IMG/VR virus record: IMGVR_UViG_3300041409_000428
Coordinates: 1-35,188 of that record
Direction: 5' to 3' (one strand)
Origin: a virus
DNA: 35,188 nucleotides
Shown here in pieces: positions 1 through 6,331 of the stretch. How positions within the stretch are numbered: the first letter of the stretch is position 1; every line of letters starts with the position of its first letter. The translations under genes were made by a program, and so were the position numbers. A model generated the notes under the pieces. It saw only the letters and a list, made by a program, of their open reading frames with translations. It did no database searches and was not told the origin of the DNA.

Positions 1-349
1 AGCGGTTCTCGGTGGACTCGACGACCCAGATGTCGTGGCCGCGGGACTGGACGACGGCGCGGAGCGTGGCGGCGCGGGCGGCGGCGGTGCCGTCGATGAT
101 GTCGAACGACCGCAGGGCGGCCATCGGGGACAGGCCCACTTCGGTGCCGGACAGGATCGCGGCGGTGGCCTCGTGGGGCTTGTCGCGGAACTGCTTGGGG
201 ACGAACGAGGTCTTCACCAGCGATTCGGCGATGGCGTGGGCGGCGCGGGCCGCGTCGGCCCACTCGACGAGGGAAGCCACGCCGGGGGTGTAGTCGGGGA
301 CGGGCGCGAGCTGCGCACCGTCGTGGCGGGTGGCGAGCTCGGCGGTCAT
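1..349 (-). CDS. recT: RecT-like single-strand annealing protein (3' truncated by window edge)
   Basis: The first 116 codons of a protein are present, starting at ATG 349 and running off the left edge. After about 40 residues it carries the layout I know from actinophage RecT-like annealing proteins: AESLVKTSFVPKQFRD, then HEATAAILSGTEVGLSPM and LRAVVQSRGHDIWVV. These proteins coat single-stranded DNA and pair it with complementary strands during phage recombination. The upstream neighbour, overlapping by ATGA, is a PD-(D/E)XK exonuclease, which is the expected RecE/lambda-Exo-type partner; together they form a two-gene recombination module at the end of the early operon. Family assignment is from recognised motifs only, and the C-terminal half is not visible. 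Confidence 0.78.
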   Translation of the reverse strand, partial: MTAELATRHDGAQLAPVPDYTPGVASLVEWADAARAAHAIAESLVKTSFVPKQFRDKPHEATAAILSGTEVGLSPMAALRSFDIIDGTAAARAATLRAVVQSRGHDIWVVESTENR

Positions 350-1113
350 GCGACGTTCTCCGTTCGGGTCGGGGGTGTCAGCGGTGCGCCGACGTAGTCC
401 TTGATCTCGTCCTCGCGCTTCGCGACGAACGCGGCGTGGAGGAACGTCTTGAACGGCTCACCGTCGGACCGCAGCGGCACCAGGTCGTAGCCGTCCGCGC
501 GGACGTGGATCACACCGAGACGCGTGATGCCGTCAGGCATCGGCTGCTCGGACCCGTCCGCGGCGAGGTGGAACTCGAAGTTGCGGTAGGCATCGGTCTG
601 CATGGCGTTCTCGCCGTACACGCCCTTCGCGGTCTTCACGTCCAGCAGCCACCGGTCGGGCCCGATGTCGGCCACCAAGTCGCCCGTGCCCGCGTACCAC
701 CACTTCCGGTTTGCGCCCGTGAACTCGACGAGGATCGGCTTCGGGTCCCAGTCGTCGAGGAACCGCACGTAGGACTCGACGTGCCCGGCGAGCTCGTCCG
801 GCACTTCCACCTCGTCGCCGACGATCAGCTTCTCCGCCAGCTCGTGGACTTCCGTGCCGCGGTGCGCGGCGGCGTCCCGCTGGCTGTACGGGGCCTGCTT
901 GAGCGCGGCCACGACAGCGCCGCGGCCCATCGACTCCATCTCGAGTAGCTGCGGCAGGTGGTCGGCGGCGTACTCGGCGACGGACTTGATGCCCCACCCG
1001 ATGAGCGCCGGGGCGGGCACACCCTTCTTCAACAGGGTGGTGACGCCGCTGACGGCTTTCCCGTCGAGCTCGTACCGGTGTCCGTACCGGGTGGGGATCC
1101 TCTTGAGGGCCAT
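346..1113 (-). CDS. PD-(D/E)XK exonuclease, RecB/Cas4-like phage recombination nuclease
   Basis: This 255-residue protein carries a RecB-type nuclease core in order: HRGTEVH near residues 84-90, D145 in GTGDLVAD, the DVK triad D158-x-K160, and the Q172-x3-Y176 motif typical of RecB/lambda-Exo nucleases. The role expected for the family is 5'-3' resection of double-stranded ends to give single strands for the annealing protein encoded next (ATGA overlap). ATG 1113 is chosen because it overlaps the stop of the upstream gene by 4 bp and begins the conserved part; a longer reading in this frame is Arg/Pro-rich and is the shadow of the neighbour. It acts in the cytoplasm on phage DNA ends. Confidence 0.85.
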   Translation of the reverse strand: MALKRIPTRYGHRYELDGKAVSGVTTLLKKGVPAPALIGWGIKSVAEYAADHLPQLLEMESMGRGAVVAALKQAPYSQRDAAAHRGTEVHELAEKLIVGDEVEVPDELAGHVESYVRFLDDWDPKPILVEFTGANRKWWYAGTGDLVADIGPDRWLLDVKTAKGVYGENAMQTDAYRNFEFHLAADGSEQPMPDGITRLGVIHVRADGYDLVPLRSDGEPFKTFLHAAFVAKREDEIKDYVGAPLTPPTRTENVA

Positions 1114-1412
1114 CACAGACCCACCACCCGGAACGCCGAGTCGATCTCCTGCTCGGCGCAGTCCACGATCTCCGGCGACTCGGCGTAGTTGCCGGCGTGG
1201 GCGATGGCGTAGATGGCGTCGGTGAGCATTGTCCACAGTTGCTGGCGTTGTAGGTCGGTGGCGTGGGGGAGGCAGATGCGGAGCGCGGCGGCTTCGGCCG
1301 CGTCGGTCGCGCCTTCTTCGGCGAGGGCGCGGAGGAGTAGGCGGGCGTCGTGGTTGTGGCCGATGTCGGTGGTGGTGGCCCAGTTGTAAGCGGCGGGGTC
1401 GGTGGGGTTCAC
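1113..1412 (-). CDS. Hypothetical early protein, helical
   Basis: A 99-residue protein that I do not recognise. It starts at GTG 1412, which overlaps the upstream stop (GTGA), and its own stop overlaps the ATG of the exonuclease gene. After a short N-terminal segment (NPTDPAAYNW) the sequence is Ala/Leu-rich and looks mostly helical, ending acidic (IVDCAEQEIDSAF). No metal-binding, membrane or nuclease motif is visible. Its position directly before the exonuclease/RecT pair suggests an accessory role in early replication or recombination, but that is only inference from context. Confidence 0.72.
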   Translation of the reverse strand: MNPTDPAAYNWATTTDIGHNHDARLLLRALAEEGATDAAEAAALRICLPHATDLQRQQLWTMLTDAIYAIAHAGNYAESPEIVDCAEQEIDSAFRVVGL

Positions 1413-1783
1413 GACGCGCGCTCCCTGAGGATGCGGGCGGCGATGTGATCGAGGTCTTCGACTTCGTTGCCGCCGTCGAACAGGGATTCCGCATCGCTGT
1501 CGGAGATGTGCATCAGCTGCTGGGCGAGGCTGGCGATGCGGTACAGCTGCCCCGTGTCGGGGTTGCGGACGCAGCACGTCGTGGTCTGGGCACCCCGGCG
1601 GACGGGAGTACACGAGCAGTACTCGAACTCGCACGACGCGGGTTCGTATCCGGCGAGGAGGCAGGCGCGGCCCGCGACGCACGCCGTGGTGCCGCACGAC
1701 CACACGGTCTGCTCGTGCTGCTCCGGGTGGGCGTGGATGTGACCGAGCACCTCGGCAACGGGGACGTGGCTTCGGACGGTCAT
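1409..1783 (-). CDS. Actinophage early protein with HPE...W.CGT..C.AGRA motif
   Basis: 124 residues from ATG 1783. The N-terminal half carries IHAHPEQHEQTVWSCGTTAC followed by AGRACLL, a signature I associate with a family of small actinophage early proteins of unknown function. The C-terminal half has an LF-D/N-x-E-x-DL region (SLFDGGNEVEDLDHIA). The gene at 2049-2402 is a clear paralogue with the same two blocks. This copy has a Cys-rich insert between the blocks (CEFEYCSCTP, then TTTCC), giving nine or so cysteines overall, which might bind metal. Stop and start overlap both neighbours. No enzymatic function can be assigned. Confidence 0.78.
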   Translation of the reverse strand: MTVRSHVPVAEVLGHIHAHPEQHEQTVWSCGTTACVAGRACLLAGYEPASCEFEYCSCTPVRRGAQTTTCCVRNPDTGQLYRIASLAQQLMHISDSDAESLFDGGNEVEDLDHIAARILRERAS

Positions 1784-2052
1784 CACGCCACCGCCTGGTG
1801 GTGCTCGTAGCCGGTGAGGTGCAGGTGCAGCCCGTCGGTGTCCACGTCGACCGTCCACGCAGTGTCCCCGTTGCGGAGGGTCGTCTCGTGGGGGTTGGTG
1901 TGGAACTCGGCTGCCCACCGCAGCAGGTCGCCGTATCCGGCGAGGTGCAGGTCGGCGCCTCCGGGGTGGACGGAGTACAGGACGGGGGCGGGGAGGCTGC
2001 GGTAGTCGATGAGGCCGCACACCTGCCGCAGCGTGTCGACGGTGGTGCTCAT
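1783..2052 (-). CDS. Hypothetical early protein
   Basis: 89 residues from ATG 2052, which overlaps the upstream stop by ATGA; its own stop shares one base with the next ATG (TGATG). The sequence has two similar short beta-like segments, GADLHLAGYGDLLRW and GLHLHLTGYEHH, which may be an internal repeat. I do not recognise the family. It lies between two paralogous genes carrying the CGT/AGRA motif, so the three may have moved as a block. Confidence 0.72.
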   Translation of the reverse strand: MSTTVDTLRQVCGLIDYRSLPAPVLYSVHPGGADLHLAGYGDLLRWAAEFHTNPHETTLRNGDTAWTVDVDTDGLHLHLTGYEHHQAVA

Positions 2053-2402
2053 GACGCGGTCTCCCACGCCATCTCCCACGACAGCGGCTGGTGCGGAGCT
2101 CCGTGGAGCTCCTTCACCATCGAGTGCAGGTCGTCGAGCGTGTTGCTCGCGGCGAAGAGGCGCTGGGACTGGTCGTAGGACAGGCCGAGGATGTCTTCGG
2201 CGAGGCCCTCCGCGAAGCGACGTTCGCCGTTCTTCCTGATCTCGCCCCAGTCGTAGACGATCTCCCAGCCGTCCATCAGAACGGCCCGACCGGCGAAGCA
2301 CGCCGCCGTACCGCAGAACCAGCGTTCCTGATCCCACTCCTCGGGGTGGGTGTCGATGTAGTCCATGACGGCGTCGATCAGGTCCAAGTTCGGGCTCTTC
2401 AT
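2049..2402 (-). CDS. Actinophage early protein with HPE...W.CGT..C.AGRA motif (paralogue)
   Basis: 117 residues from ATG 2402. It carries YIDTHPEEWDQERWFCGTAA and then CFAGRAVLMDGWE, followed by a C-terminal block ILGLSYDQSQRLFAASNTLD. Both blocks match the protein at 1409-1783, so these are diverged paralogues one gene apart; this one lacks the Cys-rich insert. The family occurs in actinophage early regions, but its function is not known to me. Translation is probably coupled to the upstream gene, whose stop overlaps this ATG. Confidence 0.8.
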   Translation of the reverse strand: MKSPNLDLIDAVMDYIDTHPEEWDQERWFCGTAACFAGRAVLMDGWEIVYDWGEIRKNGERRFAEGLAEDILGLSYDQSQRLFAASNTLDDLHSMVKELHGAPHQPLSWEMAWETAS

Positions 2403-2632
2403 GACGTGCTCCTTCTCGGCCAGATGTCGGCGCGGGTCAGTTCGCCGTGGATCACGGCTTCGGGGAGGCCGCCGTTGTGCCACAGGCCGCCCGACGGGCA
2501 GCGGTACTGCCGCTTCTTGTCGCCCCTGTGGTGCTGCCGGGCCCACTTCTTCGCCACGGCCCTGCGGCAGAAGCCGCGCTTCCCGCAGGTGGTGCAGGTG
2601 AGCCACCAGGTGAGCCCCGTGGCGGCGGTCAC
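2399..2632 (-). CDS. Small zinc-ribbon-like early protein
   Basis: 77 residues from GTG 2632, chosen because it overlaps the upstream stop (GTGA) like its neighbours; an in-frame ATG at 2668 would add 12 Arg-rich residues. The protein has CTTCGKRGFC near the N-terminus and YRCP later, a Cys spacing suggestive of a zinc knuckle or ribbon, within a very basic context (CRRAVAKKWARQHHRGDKKR). DNA or RNA binding is plausible but is inference. No named family recognised. Confidence 0.68.
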   Translation of the reverse strand: MTAATGLTWWLTCTTCGKRGFCRRAVAKKWARQHHRGDKKRQYRCPSGGLWHNGGLPEAVIHGELTRADIWPRRSTS

Positions 2633-2991
2633 GACGCGCCGCCGGACAGGAGCGGCGAACAGCGCCACTCGACGGTCTCGACGGTCTCCGTGCCGACGAC
2701 GACCCGCTCACACACGGCGGCGCGGTAGGCGCAGAGCCTGATCGTCAGGCCGTGGAGCGTCCCGTTCAGGTCGAAGTAGTTGTCGTCGCGGGGACCCTTC
2801 AGCAGCGGCACCGGCAGCGCCCGGACGGCCGCGACCATCTTGGCTTTCGGGTCGGTGCCGGACAGGAAGTAGAACGTCATCGGCGCATGCTTCCGACCTT
2901 CGTGGGGCAGCGGCAGTTCGTCGTGCTGCTCCAGGAGGTCGGCGAGCTGGCGGAGCCCCGCCACGTACTCGGTCCGGTCGGTGGTGGTCAT
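2629..2991 (-). CDS. Conserved actinophage early protein
   Basis: 120 residues from ATG 2991, overlapping the upstream stop by ATGA. The C-terminal part (YFDLNGTLHGLTIRLCAYRA then VCERVVVGTE) resembles a small family common in actinophage early regions whose members end in a VCE/RVVVGTE strand. No catalytic motif is evident and the function is unknown. The N-terminal helix (LRQLADLLEQHDEL) precedes a mixed alpha/beta region. Confidence 0.76.
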   Translation of the reverse strand: MTTTDRTEYVAGLRQLADLLEQHDELPLPHEGRKHAPMTFYFLSGTDPKAKMVAAVRALPVPLLKGPRDDNYFDLNGTLHGLTIRLCAYRAAVCERVVVGTETVETVEWRCSPLLSGGAS

Positions 2992-3161
2992 GGCTTCGTC
3001 TCTTCCTCGTCGCGGTGGACGGTGACGGCGGAACGTGGAATGAGGAGGCGGGTGTCGGCCCAGGCGGTGCACCCGCCGGGGAGCCGGATGAGGGTGAGGT
3101 GGCCGGGGCAGGCGACGACTGTGGCGGGGACCAACACGGTGTCGTCGCGGCGGAACGTCAC
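2988..3161 (-). CDS. Small hypothetical protein (57 aa)
   Basis: An open frame of 57 codons from GTG 3161 to TGA 2988. It is supported by the overlap pattern: its GTG overlaps the stop of the upstream gene (GTGA) and its TGA overlaps the next ATG (ATGA), closing what would otherwise be a 170 bp hole in the operon. The protein begins VTFRRDDTVLVPATVVACPG and ends acidic/basic (HRDEEETKP); it looks like a small beta-rich domain. Function unknown. Confidence 0.66.
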   Translation of the reverse strand: MTFRRDDTVLVPATVVACPGHLTLIRLPGGCTAWADTRLLIPRSAVTVHRDEEETKP

Positions 3162-3334
3162 GTCGTCACCGCCACCACGTACAGGGCGGTCAACCCGGCC
3201 GCCAGCACCACGACCAGCGCCACGGCGAGGCCCTTGTTGCGGTTGCCGGCGAAGGCGGCTTCCACGTACCGGGAGGTCTCGTGGAAGGCGGCGAGGAGGA
3301 CGAGGTACATGGCGATGAGGAACGCGGTGGTCAT
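3158..3334 (-). CDS. Small membrane protein, two predicted helices
   Basis: 58 residues from ATG 3334 (ATGA overlap with the upstream gene). Two hydrophobic stretches, about residues 3-17 and 35-57, are separated by a charged segment (HETSRYVEAAFAGNRNKG), so a hairpin in the inner membrane is likely. Early phage genes of this kind can act in superinfection exclusion, but nothing in the sequence shows that here. Confidence 0.7.
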   Translation of the reverse strand: MTTAFLIAMYLVLLAAFHETSRYVEAAFAGNRNKGLAVALVVVLAAGLTALYVVAVTT

Positions 3335-3678
3335 GGCGTCACCTCGCGCGGGTCGAACACCGGGCGGATCTCGGCGGGGAGTTCGGCGCGACGTACGGCG
3401 AAGCCGACGGAGGGGGGCTCGAAGAGCAGTTCGCCTGTACGCGTTGTGCCACACACCCACCAGAGGCGGTCGTCGCTCCTGTCCTCGGGCATCACGACCA
3501 TGCCGGGCTCCAGCTCCGGGTCCACGTACGGCGGCTCAGGGGCGGGCATCAGGTCGGCTGGCCGGGCGTAGAAGCTGAACCCGTTGTCGGTCGTGACGAG
3601 TTGGTCGCCGACGGTCTCCAAAGGGCCCTTCACCGTTGCGCGGATCAGCACCCGGTCGCCGGGCTTGAAGTCGGTCAT
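3331..3678 (-). CDS. Hypothetical protein with SH3-barrel-like N-terminus
   Basis: 115 residues from ATG 3678. The start FKPGDRVLIRATVKGPLETV followed by GDQLVTTDNG resembles the small beta-barrel (SH3/KOW-like) modules seen in several phage proteins. A second strand-rich part contains GMVVMPEDRSDDRLWWVCGT. No enzyme motif is visible. Both ends overlap neighbours by ATGA/GTGA. Confidence 0.74.
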   Translation of the reverse strand: MTDFKPGDRVLIRATVKGPLETVGDQLVTTDNGFSFYARPADLMPAPEPPYVDPELEPGMVVMPEDRSDDRLWWVCGTTRTGELLFEPPSVGFAVRRAELPAEIRPVFDPREVTP

Positions 3679-3791
3679 GACGCGCTTCCCTTCCGGGCTG
3701 CGATGCGCAGCACCGTCAACGCGAGCTGCGGCTTACGGCGGCGGAGACACAGCCGGGCCAGGCGCACCGCACGGCCGTAGTCGGCGATCAC
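3675..3791 (-). CDS. Very small basic protein (38 aa)
   Basis: 38 codons from GTG 3791, which overlaps the stop of the upstream gene, to TGA 3675, which overlaps the next ATG. The peptide is strongly basic and looks helical (YGRAVRLARLCLRRRKPQ, then LTVLRIAARKG). Coding status rests on the overlap pattern, which is hard to obtain by chance at both ends. Function unknown. Confidence 0.58.
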   Translation of the reverse strand: MIADYGRAVRLARLCLRRRKPQLALTVLRIAARKGSAS

Positions 3792-3940
3792 GACGCCCTC
3801 ACCCGGCTTGCCAGCCGGAGCCCGGCGATGAAGGCCCACAGGACGGCGGCGGTCACGTTCAGCGCCGCGCCGAGAGTCGTGCCCGCCGCGACGGACAGGC
3901 AGCCGTGGAACACGGCGAGGACAATGCCGACGGCGATCAC
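3788..3940 (-). CDS. Small membrane protein (50 aa)
   Basis: 50 codons from GTG 3940 (overlaps upstream stop) to TGA 3788 (overlaps downstream GTG). Almost the whole chain is hydrophobic: about residues 1-20 (IAVGIVLAVFHGCLSVAAG) and 24-42, with a basic tail (RLASRVRAS). A two-helix membrane hairpin is likely. It is the second small membrane protein of the operon, after 3158-3334. Confidence 0.62.
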   Translation of the reverse strand: MIAVGIVLAVFHGCLSVAAGTTLGAALNVTAAVLWAFIAGLRLASRVRAS

Positions 3941-4179
3941 GACGCCACCTGGCCGATCGGGGTGACGGTGAACTCGGGCCGGACACCGGTCACCCGCTGC
4001 CGCTTGTCCGCAACCAACTCAGCCACCTCGAAGGCGCGTTCCGGGCCGGACGCGTACACCTCGCACAGGTGCTCCCCGTCCGGTTCGGTCCACCGCACCT
4101 GGTAGGCGTCCATCCACTGGGGCAGGCGGTGGCGGGGCAGTTCGCGGGCGACGTCGGTGTAGTGCTGCGGGGCGCTCAT
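3937..4179 (-). CDS. Hypothetical early protein (80 aa)
   Basis: 80 residues from ATG 4179 with ATGA/GTGA overlaps on both sides. The core YQVRWTEPDGEHLCEVYASG reads like a small alpha/beta domain with a helix (PERAFEVAELVADKRQ) and a closing strand (EFTVTPIGQV). I do not recognise a family. Confidence 0.72.
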   Translation of the reverse strand: MSAPQHYTDVARELPRHRLPQWMDAYQVRWTEPDGEHLCEVYASGPERAFEVAELVADKRQRVTGVRPEFTVTPIGQVAS

Positions 4180-4358
4180 GCCGCACCGTCCACAGCGGAG
4201 TCGAGGGACAGGGCACCGTCGGCGGCGTCGAGGGCAGCGCGAATGTCGTCGCGTCGCGCCGGGTGACGGACCCACATCTCGGTGAGCGCGTCGTCCAACG
4301 TTTCGAGGTCACGGTCACCGAGCCGCAGCACGGTCACGTCCGGCTCCGGGCCGTTCAC
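4176..4358 (-). CDS. Hypothetical early protein (60 aa)
   Basis: 60 residues from GTG 4358, overlapping the upstream stop by GTGA. The sequence is acidic and helical (LGDRDLETLDDALTEMWVRH, then RRDDIRAALDAADGAL). No motif of known function; its overlap-linked position shows it is part of the early operon. Confidence 0.68.
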   Translation of the reverse strand: MNGPEPDVTVLRLGDRDLETLDDALTEMWVRHPARRDDIRAALDAADGALSLDSAVDGAA

Positions 4359-4582
4359 GACTGCACATCCGTGTACGAGGCCCGGCGCACCACGCGAAGG
4401 TCAGCGGGCGCAGCAACGAACCAGTCGGCGTGCCCACCGCCGTCCACCGTGACGAGCAGCAGTAGTCCGGCGGGGTTGGTGCCGACGGCAATGAACTGGA
4501 CGTTTCGGCGGCGAGGATAGGCAGCACCGACGTAAGTGACGAAGTCGCCGAGGCTCGGCTCTGCCTCACCGGGGCCGGTCAC
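4355..4582 (-). CDS. Hypothetical protein, tandem paralogue of the next gene upstream
   Basis: 75 residues from GTG 4582 (GTGA overlap). It shares a frame-like pattern with the protein at 4579-4860: LGDFVTYVG near the start, a strand-rich middle and the closing signature LRVVRRASYTD (there VRVVRRASYED). The two genes are adjacent, so a tandem duplication followed by divergence is the simplest reading. Function unknown; the fold looks like a small beta barrel. Confidence 0.72.
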   Translation of the reverse strand: MTGPGEAEPSLGDFVTYVGAAYPRRRNVQFIAVGTNPAGLLLLVTVDGGGHADWFVAAPADLRVVRRASYTDVQS

Positions 4583-4860
4583 GACGCCGCGTCCTCGTAG
4601 GACGCGCGGCGCACCACGCGGACCTCGGACGGCCACACGTAGCACTGGTCACCGGTCGACGGCTTACCCGCTGCGTGCAGACAGACGACCGGCTCGTCAC
4701 CGTCGCTTGGCGACCACTCGCCGCTCAGCACGGCCGTGACGAGGAACTGGGTCTGGTTCTCCCGCCGGTCCCGCCAGATCTGGGTCTCGAAGGGGACCGG
4801 CTCGCCGACGTAGACGACGATGTCGCCGACCTTCGGCTCCGTGGTGCTGGATGTACCCAT
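4579..4860 (-). CDS. Hypothetical protein, tandem paralogue
   Basis: 93 residues from ATG 4860, which has a good ribosome-binding sequence (GGAAGGAAG about 8 bases upstream) and a 74-base untranslated gap before it, unlike most neighbours. It starts MGTSSTTEPKVGDIVVYVGE and ends VRVVRRASYEDAAS, the ending shared with the paralogue at 4355-4582. A longer in-frame reading upstream is Arg-rich and overlaps the excisionase-like gene; it is not credible. Function unknown. Confidence 0.76.
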   Translation of the reverse strand: MGTSSTTEPKVGDIVVYVGEPVPFETQIWRDRRENQTQFLVTAVLSGEWSPSDGDEPVVCLHAAGKPSTGDQCYVWPSEVRVVRRASYEDAAS

Positions 4861-4934
4861 CTGCGATACTTCCTTCCGGGTCTGGCGTCCGCGTCTCTTG
4901 CCTTGCCGGGTGAGCGCGGGCGCCGATCTGTCGT

Positions 4935-5138
4935 TCAGGACGCCGTGCGTGTGCGGGACTCGATGAACGCCTTCAGGTCCGCCTCGGTGATCCGCGACCG
5001 CGCGCGCTTCGACCCCGGGGACCGGACATCCACCACCGGCAGGTCGCCGCTGGCGATCAGGTCGTAGACGGCGGACCGGCCGATCTGCAGCTGCTCGGCT
5101 ACCTCGGCGGGCGTCAGCAGCCGCCTCGGCGCGGTCAC
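4935..5138 (-). CDS. Excisionase-like helix-turn-helix protein (MerR/AlpA-type fold)
   Basis: 67 residues from GTG 5138, overlapping the stop of the Cro-like gene. The chain LTPAEVAEQLQIGRSAVYDL followed by IASGDLPVVDV and SKRARSRITEADLKAFIE is the classic HTH_17 (excisionase/AlpA) domain: helix-turn-helix near residues 9-25, a basic wing, then a last helix. Such proteins bend DNA for prophage excision or regulate transcription. As the second gene of the lytic transcript with a tyrosine integrase on the opposite strand, a Xis role is likely but not proven. The wing is unusually basic (GSKRARSR). Confidence 0.78.
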   Translation of the reverse strand: MTAPRRLLTPAEVAEQLQIGRSAVYDLIASGDLPVVDVRSPGSKRARSRITEADLKAFIESRTRTAS

Positions 5139-5377
5139 GCCGCACCGGCCTGGTCGTGGCGCCGCTTCTCGAGCATCGACATCGGCACGTTCAGCGCCTC
5201 GGCGAGCCGCTTGGTGATCCGCGGGTTGGGTTCGCGGCGGCCGCTCTCCAGCTCGGACAGGTAGCTGAGGCTCATCCCGGCGGCGGTGGCGAGTGTGGTG
5301 AGGGTGTGGCCGTCCTTCGTGCGAAGGACCCGCAGCTCCGTCCAGGGACGGGTGTCCGGTTCGGTGGTCGGCGTCAT
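5135..5377 (-). CDS. Cro-like XRE-family regulator, first gene of early operon
   Basis: 80 residues from ATG 5377. The HTH_3 domain is clear: LRTKDGHTLTTLATAAGMSL, SYLSELESGRREPN and ITKRLAEALNVPMSMLEK, spanning about residues 17-70. It lacks the C-terminal dimerisation or cleavage domain of CI proteins and leads the early operon, so a Cro-like role is inferred. The promoter (5384-5413) has a repeat-type operator filling its spacer and predicts a leaderless transcript, which suggests autoregulation by this protein or by the divergent regulator. Confidence 0.85.
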   Translation of the reverse strand: MTPTTEPDTRPWTELRVLRTKDGHTLTTLATAAGMSLSYLSELESGRREPNPRITKRLAEALNVPMSMLEKRRHDQAGAA

Positions 5378-5383
5378 GCGCTC

Positions 5384-5413
5384 AGGCTAGTGCGAAGTTC
5401 TGCGAAGTAGCAA
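5384..5413 (-). promoter_or_regulatory. Leaderless promoter of the early operon with operator in its spacer
   Basis: On the minus strand -35 TTGCTA (5413-5408), an 18 bp spacer and -10 TAGCCT (5389-5384) lie six bases before ATG 5377, so transcripts would start at or next to the ATG. The spacer is filled by TGCGAAGTTCTGCGAAGT (5391-5408), two direct TGCGAAGT copies. Its complement matches the element at 5535-5552 in 16 of 18 positions. Confidence 0.55.
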
Positions 5414-5417
5414 TAGT

Positions 5418-5435
5418 TTCGCGCGAAGTTCGCAC
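5418..5435. promoter_or_regulatory. Central operator, perfect GCGAAGTTCGC palindrome
   Basis: GCGAAGTTCGC at 5423-5433 is a perfect 5-1-5 palindrome embedded in TTCGCGCGAAGTTCGCAC. Imperfect copies (9 of 11 matches) sit in both divergent promoters. Three related sites between two XRE regulators form a lambda-OR-like control region; binding by either protein is inferred. Confidence 0.5.
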
Positions 5436-5530
5436 GCCAGTTTTCGGGCGTTGTCCGATTGATGCCGGACTGTGCCATGCTTTGTCCATCCCAGGCGCAA
5501 CCAGGCACGTGGCCGAGGAGCCCCGAGGTG

Positions 5531-5560
5531 TTGGACTTCGCAGAAGTTCGCTGCGACGAT
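5531..5560 (+). promoter_or_regulatory. Leaderless promoter of the lysogeny genes with operator in its spacer
   Basis: -35 TTGGAC (5531-5536), 18 bp spacer, -10 GACGAT (5555-5560), then six bases to GTG 5567. Spacer length, six-base gap to the start codon and an operator copy (ACTTCGCAGAAGTTCGC, 5535-5551) in the spacer mirror the divergent promoter exactly, which supports both calls. Confidence 0.5.
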
Positions 5561-5566
5561 GGTTTA

Positions 5567-6007
5567 GTGACAGATCAGCAATGGCCCGCAGGCGCAGCAA
5601 TCCAACGGGCCAGGGGCAACCTGAGCATCAGAGCCGCCGCCAAACGGGCCGGGATCAGCGAAGCCCGATGGCGTCACATCGAGCTCGGATACCAGATCGC
5701 CAGCGGCGGCCACAAACTGCCCGTGAACCCGCGACCCGAGAACGTCGTCGCCGTCGCCCGGGCCGTCGACCTCGACCCCGCCGAACTGTTCGCACTCATG
5801 GGCCGCGACGACTTCCCGCCGCTGCTCAGCATCCCCGTCCCCGAAGTGCGGCCCGACATCGTCGTAACCATCGAGGCCGGCAGCGACCTCACCGACGACG
5901 AACGCCAAGGCGCGACGGAGACGGCGCGTGCGGCGGCTGAGGCGTATGTGCGTGCTGTCCGCGAGCAAGGCAGGCGCGCGGGCCTTACGGCCGGAGATGA
6001 TCGCTGA
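5567..6007 (+). CDS. XRE-family regulator, candidate lysogeny repressor
   Basis: 146 residues from GTG 5567. The N-terminal half is an XRE helix-turn-helix (AIQRARGNLSIRAAAKRAGI, then SEARWRHIELG) with a short insert (YQIASGGHKLPVNPRP) before the last helices (VVAVARAVDLDPAELFALMG). The C-terminal half is acidic and helical, with no visible protease dyad for self-cleavage. It is divergent from the Cro-like gene and co-directional with the integrase, the place of an immunity repressor. The GTG is chosen because it lies six bases from a promoter -10 and directly before the conserved domain. Confidence 0.82.
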   Translation: MTDQQWPAGAAIQRARGNLSIRAAAKRAGISEARWRHIELGYQIASGGHKLPVNPRPENVVAVARAVDLDPAELFALMGRDDFPPLLSIPVPEVRPDIVVTIEAGSDLTDDERQGATETARAAAEAYVRAVREQGRRAGLTAGDDR

Positions 6008-6148
6008 TCGGCCTACTTCTCTGGTGATTTCTGCGACTCTGGACATAACGTGGGTTTCGCTCGTTGAGCGATCCACTGTTCTTGTCCCCGCCGGTGGAAC
6101 CAAGGCACCGACGACCGCACAGCCCCCAGGTTGCGGAGGTCGCACAGC

Positions 6149-6325
6149 ATGCTCGTCACAGAAGCCGCGATTCAACATCCGGTCGCCATCGCGCACGGCA
6201 TCTCGGGTGCCGTGCTCGTGTTTCGGCACGGTGTCCTGCCCTCCACGGTTGTCCGGACTTTGGGGCGTCTCCTGCGTCACGCCCACGTTCCGGCGGAACC
6301 GTCCGCTCGCTACCCGGATTCGTGA
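6149..6325 (+). CDS. Possible small protein before the integrase (58 aa)
   Basis: The 324 bp between the repressor and integrase holds one reasonable frame: ATG 6149 with GGAGG about 9 bases upstream, ending six bases before the integrase GTG, which itself has no clear ribosome-binding site. Coupled translation would explain that. The peptide starts MLVTEAAIQHPVAIAHGISG and is of no known family; third-position GC is only moderate. The rest of the gap shows nothing I can support. Confidence 0.33.
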   Translation: MLVTEAAIQHPVAIAHGISGAVLVFRHGVLPSTVVRTLGRLLRHAHVPAEPSARYPDS

Positions 6326-6331
6326 TCGGCC

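Noticed and set aside
346-1494. A 382-residue exonuclease with a long basic N-terminus
   Set aside because: The extra part is Arg/Pro-rich shadow of the gene at 1113-1412; ATG 1113 overlaps the upstream stop and begins the conserved region.
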